Source of the DNA: Candidatus Latescibacterota bacterium
GTDB taxonomy: Bacteria; Latescibacterota; UBA2968
Assembly: GCA_022821275.1 (NCBI GenBank)
Contig: JAJEDY010000087.1
Location: 53,086 to 117,085 of the forward strand
Direction of reading: 5' to 3'
DNA: 64,000 nt
Positions 1-9,134 of the stretch are shown in pieces (the first letter of the stretch is position 1; each line of letters begins with the position of its first letter). Below the pieces are notes generated by a model. The model was not told where the DNA came from. It was given only the letters and a program-made list of their open reading frames with translations, and searched no databases. Made by a program: the position numbers and the translations under genes.

Positions 1-1017
1 GTACATCGCCTGCAAATTATAGCCGAAGACGTAAAGGGAAACCACGCAAAAGCGGTCTTATTTCTGCGGGTACAGAACGCGGATAGAATATTTCCCAAAA
101 AAAATTCACCACAGCAAAGCAGATCCCCAAAAATAACCAGCAAAATATCGTATTTCCCCACCTTTGCAGTTATCGACATCGCAACAAATCAGACACTGAT
201 AGAAAAGCCAACCGTGCGAGCACAACTCGCCAAACAATGGACGCGATCCCTCGCGGTTCAACAAACAGGTTTGAAAACATATCAAATTGTCATACCATTT
301 GATGAAAAACACGCCGACGACATCGATGTACAAATTGAAACAACCGGACAAACGCAGAAACTGCGAATCATCCAGCAAACCGTCACACAAGACGGCGGAG
401 AAATGCGCTCGGATGACGGATTGGTGCGGGTGAGATTTGAGAAAGCGGGCGTTTACGAAACCCTGTATGGACGCATCGTGTCCGAAAGCCAGATAAAGGA
501 CAAACGCATGGTGGGAACCGCGTTTCGGATCATGCCCGGAGATGTCGCAATCAAAGGGGCGGAAATAGCGTTTATCTATCCTCCCGATCATCCCAATATA
601 GACAAACTCGGCATTTATAAATGGAACGGAAGAAACTCCTGGACCTTTGTCGATAAGGGCCGCGACGCAAGTACTATAACGGGAAACGTGCGAAATTTTG
701 GCGTATTTGCATTACTCGCCGACACTGTACCCCCCAGAATTTCCGGAGTGACCCCTGCCAACGGCACAGTACTCGCAGACCGTCAACCCAGAGTTGCAGC
801 TTCTGTATGGGATGCATCTTCGGGTATTTGGCGAGAAGAGGATATGGTGATGCGTATCGACGGCAACGCGCTAATTGTGGAATACGACCCGGAAGAAAAT
901 CGCATCTTTGCCAAACCGCGAAAACCCCTGCCCCCCGGATCGCACAAACTGGAAGTCGTCGTACGCGACATCTGTGGCAATGAATCGCGGCGCACCACGG
1001 CATTCAGGGTACAATAG
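1..1017 (+). CDS. C-terminal part of a secreted Ig-like domain protein (5' truncated by window)
   Basis: The reading frame is open from the first base of the window to a TAG at 1015-1017, so the start lies outside. The visible 338 residues have no catalytic motif. A beta-rich middle section is followed by an Ig/cadherin-like module of the bacterial surface type: it opens with a DTVPP segment, runs through a TPANGT turn and ends in a GSHKLEVVVRDICGNE strand. The first residues look like the end of another such module (IIAEDVKGN). These modules commonly form the C-terminus of secreted peptidases or adhesins. An M23 peptidase is one possibility, but the catalytic part is not in view. The rhomboid gene starts 2 bp downstream, so the two are probably cotranscribed. 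Confidence 0.7.
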   Translation, partial: VHRLQIIAEDVKGNHAKAVLFLRVQNADRIFPKKNSPQQSRSPKITSKISYFPTFAVIDIATNQTLIEKPTVRAQLAKQWTRSLAVQQTGLKTYQIVIPFDEKHADDIDVQIETTGQTQKLRIIQQTVTQDGGEMRSDDGLVRVRFEKAGVYETLYGRIVSESQIKDKRMVGTAFRIMPGDVAIKGAEIAFIYPPDHPNIDKLGIYKWNGRNSWTFVDKGRDASTITGNVRNFGVFALLADTVPPRISGVTPANGTVLADRQPRVAASVWDASSGIWREEDMVMRIDGNALIVEYDPEENRIFAKPRKPLPPGSHKLEVVVRDICGNESRRTTAFRVQ

Positions 1018-1019
1018 CC

Positions 1020-1721
1020 ATGATGATCCCCCTCAAAGACGAACACCCCTCGGGAAGCGTGCCCATATTGATGATCGGCATTTTGCTGACCAATGTGGGC
1101 ATCTATGTGTACGCGTGGTTATTGGGCGACATCGGATTTCATGTATTCACCGCGCGATATGGGGCAATCCCCTTTGAAATAATGCAAAGCACCGACGCAA
1201 TCTCTCCCACACCCATCCCACTATATCTCACGCTATTATCGTCGATGTTTATGCACGGCGGCATATTACATCTGGGCGGCAACATGCTGTATTTGTGGAT
1301 ATTTGGGAACAATATAGAAGCCGCACTGGGGCATGCGCGGTTCTTGTTCTTCTATCTATTTTGCGGCGTGATCGCAACACTATCACATGTGATATCCGAA
1401 CCGGAATCCACCATACCAATGGTGGGCGCCAGCGGCGCAATAGCGGGAATATTGGGAGGCTATCTGGCGGCATTTCCCGGCGCGCGGATTCTGGTACTCG
1501 TATTTTATTTCATCCTTCGCATACCAGCACTAATCGTACTCGGTGGATGGTTTGTCATTCAATTGCTCAACGCCTCAAATGCCAGCAGCGCAAGCGACGT
1601 CGCGTGGTTCGCCCACATAGCCGGATTTGTCGTGGGCTATGTGCTCATGCGCCAATGGAAGAACAAAATCCCGGTCAAAAGAATATATGAGCAGTGGGAG
1701 ATTGAAAGCGAATCAGGATGA
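1020..1721 (+). CDS. Rhomboid-family intramembrane serine protease
   Basis: A 233-aa polytopic membrane protein with rhomboid hallmarks: an HLGGN motif (His84, Asn88), the nucleophile motif GASGA with Ser138, and the catalytic His199 in an AHIAGFVVG helix. Rhomboids cleave transmembrane substrates inside the bilayer. About six hydrophobic segments are visible, and a short charged tail follows the last helix. Two consecutive ATGs (1020, 1023) are possible starts; the first begins 2 bp after the stop of the preceding secreted-protein gene, which suggests translational coupling. The substrate cannot be inferred. Family assignment is firm because Ser, His and the conserved Asn are all present in the right order and context. 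Confidence 0.93.
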   Translation: MMIPLKDEHPSGSVPILMIGILLTNVGIYVYAWLLGDIGFHVFTARYGAIPFEIMQSTDAISPTPIPLYLTLLSSMFMHGGILHLGGNMLYLWIFGNNIEAALGHARFLFFYLFCGVIATLSHVISEPESTIPMVGASGAIAGILGGYLAAFPGARILVLVFYFILRIPALIVLGGWFVIQLLNASNASSASDVAWFAHIAGFVVGYVLMRQWKNKIPVKRIYEQWEIESESG

Positions 1722-1740
1722 TCGGGATATTTCTCAGGAA

Positions 1741-1775
1741 AAAAAAAAGAGGCGTGCTCTTTTTTGAGACACGCC
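1741..1775 (-). terminator. Rho-independent terminator for the minus-strand lyase gene
   Basis: GGCGTG and CACGCC arms (1751-1756 and 1770-1775) enclose an inner CTC/GAG pairing. On the minus strand the hairpin is followed by a long T run (the A run at 1740-1748 on the plus strand). It lies downstream of the minus-strand gene ending at 1907, in the convergent gap behind the rhomboid gene. Confidence 0.7.
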
Positions 1776-1798
1776 ACTCGTCGTAATATTTGGATTCA

Positions 1799-1896
1799 AT
1801 TGTCGTATCAGTGATACGACAATCTCGGATTGCCAAACGCTTCAATCAATTGTCTCTACACTGTGGAGACAATAGTTGCGACAATGTAGCAACTAT
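1799..1896. repeat. Cluster of three 25-bp palindromes sharing ATTGTC/GACAAT
   Basis: Three imperfect or perfect palindromes, each 25 bp, lie in the convergent intergenic gap. The first (1799-1823) has 12-bp perfect arms around one central base. The second (1849-1873) has arms with ATTGTCTC/GAGACAAT ends. The third (1872-1896) has 8-bp arms ATAGTTGC/GCAACTAT and overlaps the second by two bases. The first two share ATTGTC ends, and GACAAT occurs in the loop of the third. No T tract follows, so they are not simple terminators. They could be binding sites or a REP-like element. Confidence 0.7.
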
Positions 1897-1906
1897 TTCT
1901 CCGGAA

Positions 1907-4423
1907 TCACTCATCCAGCCCTGCCTCTTGCAGAGCACCCAGCAAATAGGGCACCCCAAAAAACAGCAAACTCAAATACATAGGACTCAGCCCCACGGCA
2001 CCGCGTTTTTTGGGATCGTCGCTCCAATCCTGCGACCGGGCCAACCGGGCCAGCAGATGCCGTCCCACCTCCAAATATCCCTGTTCACCCGTCAGTCGGT
2101 ACGCATAGCCCAAATGGCGACACAGCACCCCGCCGTAGCGCTGTTTCCACGCCATCTCGGCATCGAAAACTTCGGGACCGCCACAAAACCAATCCACCGC
2201 GCGCCGGTAGCACTGGGCCACATCGTCCCGTCCGGTCAACCGGTGCAACAACTCGAGTCCAACCATTAAATAATGCGTCTGGTAGCCCTTTTGCTCGGCA
2301 TAGGGCAACACCTGCGTACCGCCAGCAGAAGAACCGCCCAGCGCACGGCGCTCAGCCGGGGTAAAAGGCGCGGCAGTGCCCATCTCCACAGACAGGGTCG
2401 TACCTTCGGTCGCCATGCTGTAGGGACCCTGGTCGGGCAACCGGTCAGGAGTAGAAACCTGGAAGCGCTTATGCCAACTGCCATCGTCGTTTTGGCCTCG
2501 GGCAATAACCTCAAAAACTTCTTCGGCACGCTGTTTGAAACGCGCCTCGCCCGTTAATTCCCACAAGTACAGGAGACCGCGCAAGGCATTGGCAATACTG
2601 CGCAGACTAAAGGAAAAACGGGGATCTTCGCTCCAGCGGTAACGCAGAAAAAACTCCCCAGCTTCCCCGAGCACCTCCAGCGTCCGCAGATCGCCCGTCA
2701 AATAGTAGTAATCGATCCAATTATCGATAAAGGTATGCGACGCACAAGGCTCGTCGCCAAAATGGTCAATACTGTGGCGGAAACAGCCACCCACCATATA
2801 GGGTCTGAGGGGATGGTAGTGGCAGGTATCGACATCCATCGAATGTCGGGTCATAGCCTCGCCCAGGCGGAACCAGCGCCCATCACCGCTGCGGGCGTAC
2901 TGGATCCACACCCCGTGGCGCGGATCCCACTCGCTGTTGCACCAGCCCCAGCGCCCGCGAAAACGCCAGTCACCGGTCGATTCCTCCCAGGCCACCAGCA
3001 CATCGCCCCAGTCAAAAAAACCGTACCAGCGATTGACCTCAATGCTACGTGCCATCCAGTCGAGAAAGCCATCGAGCATCCGCTCGGACCGCGGAAAAAC
3101 GGCTGAATTGAGCGGAGCAAAACCGCCTGTGACCTCGCAGTGCGCCATCCACAGAGGATCGACCGCCACCTGCGGCCAATTGAGTAACGCCTGCAACCGC
3201 GCCTCTTCACCACTTGCACTGCGAAAATAATCGATGAAAAACTCCGACGTCTTGGCCGTCCCCAGGCCATCGCTGTACACCCCTTCCCCCTCGTGCCATG
3301 CCACGTCCTCGGCATAGCGCCTGAAATCCAACCGCCCGCCATCGGGATCTTTCCACAAAAACACATCAATGCCACCCCCATCTACGCCCAGAGCCTTGGG
3401 GTACTCCTCGACAATATGGCGCAAAGCCACCCCGACCCCGGCCTCCTCGCCCGCCAGCACCGCCCAGCCGCCAGCCCGTTCGCCCTCTGCCACCACCTCC
3501 GAGCGCCCACCGCGCCGCCGCGCCAGGCGAAAATGGCGATCCTGGCGCTGAGCCAGCAGCAGACCCTCATCCGCGTCCAAAACGCCGGTCATGGGTCGAT
3601 TCCCTCCCACCTGGTAGCACCGTTTTCCATCCCCATCCAATGGGATCCGCACGGCCAGTTCTCGCAATTCGGTCTGCCCCGGGTCGCAGGCCACCACGAT
3701 CGTGTGCAACACCCGCAAAAAGGTGTGCCCGGCAAAAGCATAGATCCGCGTCACCAGACGGAAGGGCTGGTACCCGCCATAATGGTGCATAGGAGCCTCG
3801 GCCTGTAGGGCACCCTCGCAGCGAATCACCGCCCGCAAGGGACCGGCTTCCTCCACCTCAACGCGGTACGCCTCATCCCCCAGCGACGCCCGGCATACCC
3901 CGCCCATACCGTATATCCGCCGCTGGGTCTCCCTCCCCTCAAAAGCCTCGCAAATATCCGCCCAGCTATCGCCCCCCTGAGACGCCACGGCGACCTCCTC
4001 GACAAAATCGCCCGCTTCCTGCCGCCCCAACCCCACCGCTTGCACCAGGCCGTAGCACTGCTTGCTCACCGCAAAGCGCAAGGGACCGGTACTCACCACC
4101 AAACACGCATCATCCTCGCTTATTTGCAGCCGAACCGCCGGAGGCGCATCGCGCCTCTCGCCACCGCAGCACAGGTAGTAAACCGCCTGTCCAGCCGCGG
4201 GCACATCGGCCTGAAAATCGACCAGAACCCACTTGATACTGCCGTCGGGCCACCGGCTCATGGGACGGCTCTGCAGGGACACGCCCTGGCCCTGAGCATC
4301 CGCCAACCACAAAGCCTCCGGCTCAGCCGCAACACCTCGCGGCAGGGGCACACCCCGGGTCACCGGCCAGGCTCTGCGCTCAAAACCGACTTCTTCTTGC
4401 ACCGTCAAAGCGATGCGTTGCAT
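1907..4423 (-). CDS. PcRGLX/YetA-like glycan lyase family protein
   Basis: About 838 aa. The order fits the YetA / exo-rhamnogalacturonan lyase-like family: an N-terminal RIFT-barrel-like part (residues about 1-110, with the GVPLPRGV and WPDGSIKWVLVDF motifs), a beta-sandwich middle, and an alpha/alpha-toroid C-terminal half rich in Trp, His and Tyr (WYGFFDWGD, CHYHPLRPYMVGG). No signal peptide is seen, so a cytoplasmic role on imported oligosaccharides is possible. ATG at 4423 is preferred over a TTG three codons upstream because GAGGAGG sits 10 nt before the ATG. The DUF2723 gene stops just upstream (4439), so the two are probably one transcript. Substrate is unknown; family assignment is from memory of motifs. 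Confidence 0.7.
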   Translation of the reverse strand: MQRIALTVQEEVGFERRAWPVTRGVPLPRGVAAEPEALWLADAQGQGVSLQSRPMSRWPDGSIKWVLVDFQADVPAAGQAVYYLCCGGERRDAPPAVRLQISEDDACLVVSTGPLRFAVSKQCYGLVQAVGLGRQEAGDFVEEVAVASQGGDSWADICEAFEGRETQRRIYGMGGVCRASLGDEAYRVEVEEAGPLRAVIRCEGALQAEAPMHHYGGYQPFRLVTRIYAFAGHTFLRVLHTIVVACDPGQTELRELAVRIPLDGDGKRCYQVGGNRPMTGVLDADEGLLLAQRQDRHFRLARRRGGRSEVVAEGERAGGWAVLAGEEAGVGVALRHIVEEYPKALGVDGGGIDVFLWKDPDGGRLDFRRYAEDVAWHEGEGVYSDGLGTAKTSEFFIDYFRSASGEEARLQALLNWPQVAVDPLWMAHCEVTGGFAPLNSAVFPRSERMLDGFLDWMARSIEVNRWYGFFDWGDVLVAWEESTGDWRFRGRWGWCNSEWDPRHGVWIQYARSGDGRWFRLGEAMTRHSMDVDTCHYHPLRPYMVGGCFRHSIDHFGDEPCASHTFIDNWIDYYYLTGDLRTLEVLGEAGEFFLRYRWSEDPRFSFSLRSIANALRGLLYLWELTGEARFKQRAEEVFEVIARGQNDDGSWHKRFQVSTPDRLPDQGPYSMATEGTTLSVEMGTAAPFTPAERRALGGSSAGGTQVLPYAEQKGYQTHYLMVGLELLHRLTGRDDVAQCYRRAVDWFCGGPEVFDAEMAWKQRYGGVLCRHLGYAYRLTGEQGYLEVGRHLLARLARSQDWSDDPKKRGAVGLSPMYLSLLFFGVPYLLGALQEAGLDE

Positions 4424-4438
4424 GTCTCTCAAACCTCC

Positions 4439-6811
4439 TCAATATGGCATCACAGATTTCATACTATCTGTTTCTTCGGGTACGATTCCGGATTTCCATC
4501 TGTCTATAAGCCTGCGTATATCTTCGGGATTTTCAAGCCGCGGACCAAGGCGGAGCAGATTCTCAAGCGAAGAGACAGCACGGGTTATATCACCCGACTC
4601 GTAAAAATAGAGAGCCAGAGCGCGATAATGTTCGCCAACAAATTGCCATGTCTCCGGAAAATCGAGCGCGTAGGGAGGCACGCGTTTTTCGACCTCCACG
4701 AGAACATCATAAGCCTCTTCGTGCATACCCATTCGAATGTACGCGCGGACAAGGCCATCAAAAAGAATCAAATAATTGCCGAGCAGGCGACGCGCAACCG
4801 GGTCTTTGTGAACCGTACTATCCGCAACGCCGGTGTACCGATAGACCTCGAGCAAATTGCGCCTGATCTTTTCTTCTTCAAACTGCTCGTATCCCCGGGT
4901 CCTGACCAGCTTATACGCCATACCCTCCATAGACAAATAGGGCTTCAAACCCGCCATATTGATATCGGGCACAGTCACGGCAAAATAAATGGGCCGCTTT
5001 TCCCAGTTGTCTCTCACAACGCGCCATATCATCAAAGTATGGGGTTCCAGAACGGGCACCGTCTCTCTGCCTCTGCCCGTGGGATACCCGACGATGGGAA
5101 GATCCCCCGCCTCGAGTTTAAGACCTGCTATTTCCACGCTTCTGTCGTAATCCCAGGGGAGTGCCCCAAGCCAATCTTCAATCTCATCATCCTCGAGACC
5201 CACTTCAACACCGAGCCTCTTCAATTGTTTAATATACCACGAGGTCTTAATCAGACTGAGATTGACAATTTGAATATCCGTTCGCACGCCCTCAACGCCC
5301 TGCAAAAACCACAGAGGATACGTATCGTTATCCCCATTGGTAAACAAAATGGCATTCGGCTCACAGGTTGCCATAATATTATACGCATAATCATAGGGCA
5401 CAAAATCACCCGTGCGATCGTGCGCGTGATAATTCTTGACCAGAATACCCGATGGCACCAGAAGCATGAGAGCCGCCGCCAGAATCGCCAGCGACTTGTT
5501 TTGCATCCAGGCAATAACACCCGCTGCACCAATACCCATCCATATACCGAAAAATGTATAAGCCCCCACAAAAATATATTCGCGCTCGCGGGGTTCTGGA
5601 TCGGGCATATTGAGATAGAGCACGAGACCCATGCCCATCAGGGCAAACATGGCAAAAAGGGAAGCAAAGCGTTTCCAATCCTTACGCAGATGATACACGG
5701 CACCGCCAATACCGAGCGCGAGTGTGATCAGAGAATATTGAATGATCTGATATCGGCTCATATAAACATCTACGGCGCGGCGAAAAGATGCGGAAATACC
5801 ATCAAAAAAAGGAAACTGCTGAAGAAAATATTTGACGTGAATATTAAACTGAAAAGCCCAGGGTTCGGCGCGGCGAGGAAAAACAAGATGCGTACCGTAT
5901 TGCTGACGCCCCATAAATGCTTTGAAATTTTCCCAGGTCTCGGGATCGTTCATATCGATCATGGGATTGAGACCCGACCGAATAAAAAGGGCGAAGTACG
6001 TGGAAAAACCCAGCGCACCGATAACAATTCCCAAAAGCCAGAATTGGGGATTGCGCCACGCAGGTCTCAAAATGAGCAACCCGATGATAATAGCACCCGT
6101 CAGAAGTGCAGCAACCGAGAGGGGAAAAACAATCGACAAAAACGGATAGAGAGTCAGCCCCACGACCACGAGCACCTGATGCTGGAGTGGCCGATCTTCC
6201 ATCAAATCGGTAAAAAGCAGAATGAGAATACCGGGAATGGTGAGCAAGCACTGGAGATGTACACCTGCGCCGAGTCCAAAAAGATAGGCAATGAACAACA
6301 AGAGACGATCGCTATTGTGGTCTTTGTGCGCGTCATCCCAGCGCAGAGCCACCCACACCGCCAGCATAGTAATACACATCGACAGACCATAAACCTCGGC
6401 TTCGATGGCATTATTCCAAAAAGAAAAAGAAAAAGCCGTGCTAAGAGAAGCAACCACACCACCGACAAGGATAGCGACTTGTTGGATGGTATTTTCGCGG
6501 TCCAACCATGTGGAGAGCAAACGAACAGTACACAAATAGATGAGAACAACTGTGGCAATGCCAGCAGCAGCCGACAGGAGATTCACGCGAAAAGCGATTT
6601 CTCCAAAAGGCAACATGGAAAAGATACGCCCCAGCAAAGTATAGAACGGCGCGCCGGGGGGATGGGGAATGCCAAGAGTATAAGCAGTGGTAATAAACTC
6701 GCCACAGTCCCAAAATGCAACAGTAGGTGCCAATGTCGAGAGATAAATAACAGTCGTGACAAAAAATACCAGACCAGCGACGATCTTGTTGCGCTGTCCA
6801 AATTCGTTCAT
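4439..6811 (-). CDS. DUF2723 membrane protein (TMEM260/GT117-like) with C-terminal TPR-like part
   Basis: 790 aa. The N-terminus carries the DUF2723 signature: a first membrane helix, then APTVAFWDCGEF and a PHPPGAPFY segment. About ten further hydrophobic helices follow, up to residue ~440. A soluble region then contains TNGDNDTYPLWF, typical of the family, and the last ~150 residues look like TPR helices. The family is related to GT-C glycosyltransferases (eukaryotic TMEM260 is a protein O-mannosyltransferase), so a protein-glycosylation role is plausible but not shown. It is immediately upstream of the YetA-like gene on the same strand (15 bp gap to its ATG), consistent with a shared glycan-related operon. 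Confidence 0.85.
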   Translation of the reverse strand: MNEFGQRNKIVAGLVFFVTTVIYLSTLAPTVAFWDCGEFITTAYTLGIPHPPGAPFYTLLGRIFSMLPFGEIAFRVNLLSAAAGIATVVLIYLCTVRLLSTWLDRENTIQQVAILVGGVVASLSTAFSFSFWNNAIEAEVYGLSMCITMLAVWVALRWDDAHKDHNSDRLLLFIAYLFGLGAGVHLQCLLTIPGILILLFTDLMEDRPLQHQVLVVVGLTLYPFLSIVFPLSVAALLTGAIIIGLLILRPAWRNPQFWLLGIVIGALGFSTYFALFIRSGLNPMIDMNDPETWENFKAFMGRQQYGTHLVFPRRAEPWAFQFNIHVKYFLQQFPFFDGISASFRRAVDVYMSRYQIIQYSLITLALGIGGAVYHLRKDWKRFASLFAMFALMGMGLVLYLNMPDPEPREREYIFVGAYTFFGIWMGIGAAGVIAWMQNKSLAILAAALMLLVPSGILVKNYHAHDRTGDFVPYDYAYNIMATCEPNAILFTNGDNDTYPLWFLQGVEGVRTDIQIVNLSLIKTSWYIKQLKRLGVEVGLEDDEIEDWLGALPWDYDRSVEIAGLKLEAGDLPIVGYPTGRGRETVPVLEPHTLMIWRVVRDNWEKRPIYFAVTVPDINMAGLKPYLSMEGMAYKLVRTRGYEQFEEEKIRRNLLEVYRYTGVADSTVHKDPVARRLLGNYLILFDGLVRAYIRMGMHEEAYDVLVEVEKRVPPYALDFPETWQFVGEHYRALALYFYESGDITRAVSSLENLLRLGPRLENPEDIRRLIDRWKSGIVPEETDSMKSVMPY

Positions 6812-6838
6812 AGGGTTTCTACTCGCAAGTATGGGTTC

Positions 6839-7507
6839 TCACTCCGGAAGGTCTTCGGGGCGCTCAATTTCAATATCGACAAATGTGCCATCAACCCGGG
6901 CCATAACATAAAAAACCTCATTGCCCCGCAAAACCCATACTGAGCTACCTGTGCCGTGCATAAGAACGGGTTCAGAGGGACCATAGGTATTGGGAGGCAA
7001 GTCTTCGGGTCCATAAATCTGCACGCTTCCATACGTGGGATCCCATTTCAAAAAAAAGAGACTATCGGCCTTCAAAACCCAGGCTCTGGACCCACCACCA
7101 GCCATCATAACCGGTTCCGATCCATCTGAATCCGGAAGTTCTTCAGGACGCTCGACCTCCAGCGTGACAAATGTGCCCTCGCGCTTAGCAGTGGCAAAAT
7201 AGACATCGTCGCCCCGCAGTATCCAGGCGAAATCGCCCGTACTCTGCATGAGCAAGACTTCTTTGACCTCCTCGCCACCGATCTCTCGGGGACCATAAAT
7301 CTGCGCTTGTTCAAATTTCCTATCCCATTTGAGATAGTAAAGCTTATTCCCTTTCAAAATCCAGGATGTCACCCCGCTACCGCCTATCATAGCGGGTTCT
7401 GACTCTTCTTCATCCTGGGCAAAAACAAGCGCGGGTTTAGAAAGTGGTAAGCTTGTGCAAGCAGTGGAAAGTAAAAACAGAGCATAGATAAAACGTCGAT
7501 TAAACAT
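6839..7507 (-). CDS. Secreted protein with four ~45-residue tandem repeats
   Basis: A 222-aa protein with a signal peptide (residues 1-31, probable cleavage after VFA). ATG 7507 is chosen because GGAG lies upstream and the signal peptide starts there; an upstream in-frame extension is not protein-like. The mature part is four repeats of about 45-50 residues. Each begins near an EPxMxxGxGS motif, then has a W-(I/V)-L-(K/R)-G strand, a Y/F-rich strand and ends in an acidic ERPE/GPED turn. Alternating repeats resemble each other most (1 with 3, 2 with 4). I do not recognise a named family. The repeats suggest a beta-propeller or beta-solenoid fragment. It lies 27 bp upstream of the DUF2723 gene. 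Confidence 0.75.
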   Translation of the reverse strand: MFNRRFIYALFLLSTACTSLPLSKPALVFAQDEEESEPAMIGGSGVTSWILKGNKLYYLKWDRKFEQAQIYGPREIGGEEVKEVLLMQSTGDFAWILRGDDVYFATAKREGTFVTLEVERPEELPDSDGSEPVMMAGGGSRAWVLKADSLFFLKWDPTYGSVQIYGPEDLPPNTYGPSEPVLMHGTGSSVWVLRGNEVFYVMARVDGTFVDIEIERPEDLPE

Positions 7508-7681
7508 TTGCGATTCTCCGGTTGAGATAAAAAAATTTTTAGAAGGACAAATGTATGGGTTATGGAAGAATCCGTCAAGAAAGTAGCGGTCAGTCAACCA
7601 GTCCCTTTCTTCATATTTCGCTGAACAGCTCAAATTATTCGCTATCTCCTGTAACTATACACGCGAGCAAAGTAAACGTTC

Positions 7682-7723
7682 TAAAAAAATAGGCCACAGC
7701 GGGCGAACCCGTTTGTGGCCTAT
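7682..7723 (-). terminator. Terminator of the sigma factor gene
   Basis: A 10-bp perfect stem, ATAGGCCACA (7689-7698) pairing with TGTGGCCTAT (7714-7723), has an inner GGG/CCC pairing. On the minus strand it is followed by seven T residues. It sits 18 bp after the stop of the sigma factor gene. Confidence 0.88.
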
Positions 7724-7740
7724 TTGAATAGCAATCCGTA

Positions 7741-8598
7741 TTAATGCAAATAAGATTTTAGCGGACGGCTGCGCGAGGTATGGCGCAATCGCCGAAGTGC
7801 TTTCTCTTTAATCTGACGCACGCGCTCTCGAGTCAATCCAAAACGTTCGCCAATCTCCTCGAGGGTAAGAGGCTGTTCGCGATTGATGCCAAAATAAAGT
7901 GTAATAACTTCGGCTTCACGGGGGGTGAGGGTAGCGAGGGCTTTTTCTATTTCTCGTCTGAGTGCATCATCGAGAAGGGGGTCGTCGGGAGGGGGTTGCA
8001 TGCCGTCTTCGAGCACATCGAGCAGATTATTGTCTTCGCCATCTTTAAATGGCGCATCCAGTGAAAGATGCCGGCTCGAAATTTTGAGCGTATCGCGCAC
8101 TTCAAAATCATTCATGCCGAGTTCATCGGCAATTTCACCCGGACTGGGTTCGCGCCCGTACTCCTGTTCGAGACCGCTCGACGCCTTGCCAATTTTGTGG
8201 AGCGCGCCAACCCGATTCAGCGGCAGGCGAACAATGCGAGATTGCTCGGCCAGAGCCTGTAAAATCGCCTGTCGGATCCACCACACGGCATAAGAAATAA
8301 ATTTAAAACCCTTAGTTTCATCAAAACGTTTGGCAGCTTTGATGAGTCCGAGATTTCCTTCATTTATCAGGTCGCCCATCGAAAGGCCCTGATTCTGATA
8401 TTGTTTGGCGACACTTACCACAAATCTCAGGTTGGCTGTGGTCAACTCTTCCAGGGCACCTTGATCGCCCTTCTTTATCCGTTTGGCCAGCACGACTTCC
8501 TGATCTGCTGTAAGCAACGCAACTTCGCCAATTTCCTGCAAATACTGATCCAGTGATTCATCTTCGCGAGCATAAGGTCTTTTAGATAGTCTTGGCAC
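7741..8598 (-). CDS. rpoD: Primary RNA polymerase sigma factor, short RpoD/SigA type
   Basis: 285 aa. Regions 1.2, 2, 3 and 4 of a sigma-70 primary factor are present and region 1.1 is absent. Region 1.2 begins at [11 protein letters not shown]. Region 2 has [22 protein letters not shown] and [11 protein letters not shown]. Region 4 ends with the [21 protein letters not shown] helix-turn-helix. This length matches the short primary sigma factors of Bacteroidetes-like bacteria. GTG at 8598 is chosen because GGAGAGG lies 8 nt upstream; the frame stays open upstream but that extension is Lys/Arg-rich and not sigma-like. The 202-bp leader holds a start-stop element and a hairpin (8635-8653) just before the ribosome site. 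Confidence 0.92.
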   Translation of the reverse strand: MPRLSKRPYAREDESLDQYLQEIGEVALLTADQEVVLAKRIKKGDQGALEELTTANLRFVVSVAKQYQNQGLSMGDLINEGNLGLIKAAKRFDETKGFKFISYAVWWIRQAILQALAEQSRIVRLPLNRVGALHKIGKASSGLEQEYGREPSPGEIADELGMNDFEVRDTLKISSRHLSLDAPFKDGEDNNLLDVLEDGMQPPPDDPLLDDALRREIEKALATLTPREAEVITLYFGINREQPLTLEEIGERFGLTRERVRQIKEKALRRLRHTSRSRPLKSYLH

Positions 8599-8696
8599 TT
8601 CGTCAACCTCTCCTTCTTTGCACAGGGGATTTGCGCAGGTAAATAACACCTGCAAGGATAAAGGACAAAGGTCTGTGAAACGACAAAGGGAGAATC

Positions 8697-8713
8697 TTAC
8701 ATGAATACCTCCT
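8697..8713 (-). promoter_or_regulatory. Start-stop element (ATG-TAA with strong ribosome site) in the sigma leader
   Basis: On the minus strand, AGGAGG (8713-8708) is followed after five bases by ATG (8702-8700) and directly by TAA (8699-8697). A ribosome would start and stop at once, about 100 nt ahead of the sigma GTG. The element is out of frame with the sigma gene. It may be chance, or a translational control element. Confidence 0.45.
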
Positions 8714-8773
8714 ATCTTTACCCGATTGCCAGTGATAAATCCCTTCCTTTTCTCGACACGGCAACGAGGCTCT

Positions 8774-8799
8774 AACTTCTGGTGGGGCCAGAAGAAGTT
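8774..8799 (-). terminator. Hairpin after the coiled-coil/BMC operon, possible weak terminator
   Basis: AACTTCTGG (8774-8782) pairs with CCAGAAG plus AAGTT (8788-8799) with a small bulge. It directly follows the stop of the coiled-coil gene on the minus strand. No T run follows, so termination is only a guess. Confidence 0.35.
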
Positions 8800-8800
8800 T

Positions 8801-9118
8801 CTAATCTTCTCTATCTGATTCTTGTAATGTTTTGAATTGCGCTTCCTGGTTTTGTAATTGCTCTTCGAGTTTGCCAATGGTCGCGATCTGGTCTTGAACC
8901 GCTTCTGTCTGTGCTTGAACGGCGGCTTCATGATCTTTGAGTTCATCGTATATTTGTCCGCCAAGCTCAGTAAATGCATCGTGAATGGCGTGGCGAGTGC
9001 GCGCAATATCGAGACGTGCGCGGCCGAGCCTACCCAAATATTCGGCTTTTTCCGCTGCTGTAGCTGCGCCATCGCGAAGACCTTGCTTGATCTTTTCCCA
9101 AAGAGTTTCGGTATTCAT
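8801..9118 (-). CDS. Small coiled-coil protein encoded with the BMC shell gene
   Basis: 105 aa, almost entirely predicted helical. An Ala/Arg-rich amphipathic first half ([25 protein letters not shown]) is followed by a long Gln/Glu-rich coiled coil to the C-terminus. There is no signal peptide or membrane segment. ATG 9118 is used because GGAG lies about ten bases upstream; the longer open frame upstream overlaps the BMC gene and looks like its shadow. It begins 16 bp after the BMC gene, so the two are very likely one operon. It could be an accessory or scaffold protein for the shell, but nothing in the sequence proves this. Confidence 0.7.
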   Translation of the reverse strand: MNTETLWEKIKQGLRDGAATAAEKAEYLGRLGRARLDIARTRHAIHDAFTELGGQIYDELKDHEAAVQAQTEAVQDQIATIGKLEEQLQNQEAQFKTLQESDRED

Positions 9119-9134
9119 TGTGGTTGCTCCAACA

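Noticed and set aside
4040..6943. A 967-codon open frame on the plus strand over the DUF2723 gene
   Set aside because: It is antisense to two well-supported genes, is rich in His, Arg, Asn and Gln, and shows no domain; it follows from the codon bias of the opposite strand.
8599..9072. Longer start for the sigma factor reaching 9072
   Set aside because: The extension overlaps the coiled-coil gene, is Lys/Arg-rich and has no sigma region 1.1; GTG 8598 has a good ribosome site.
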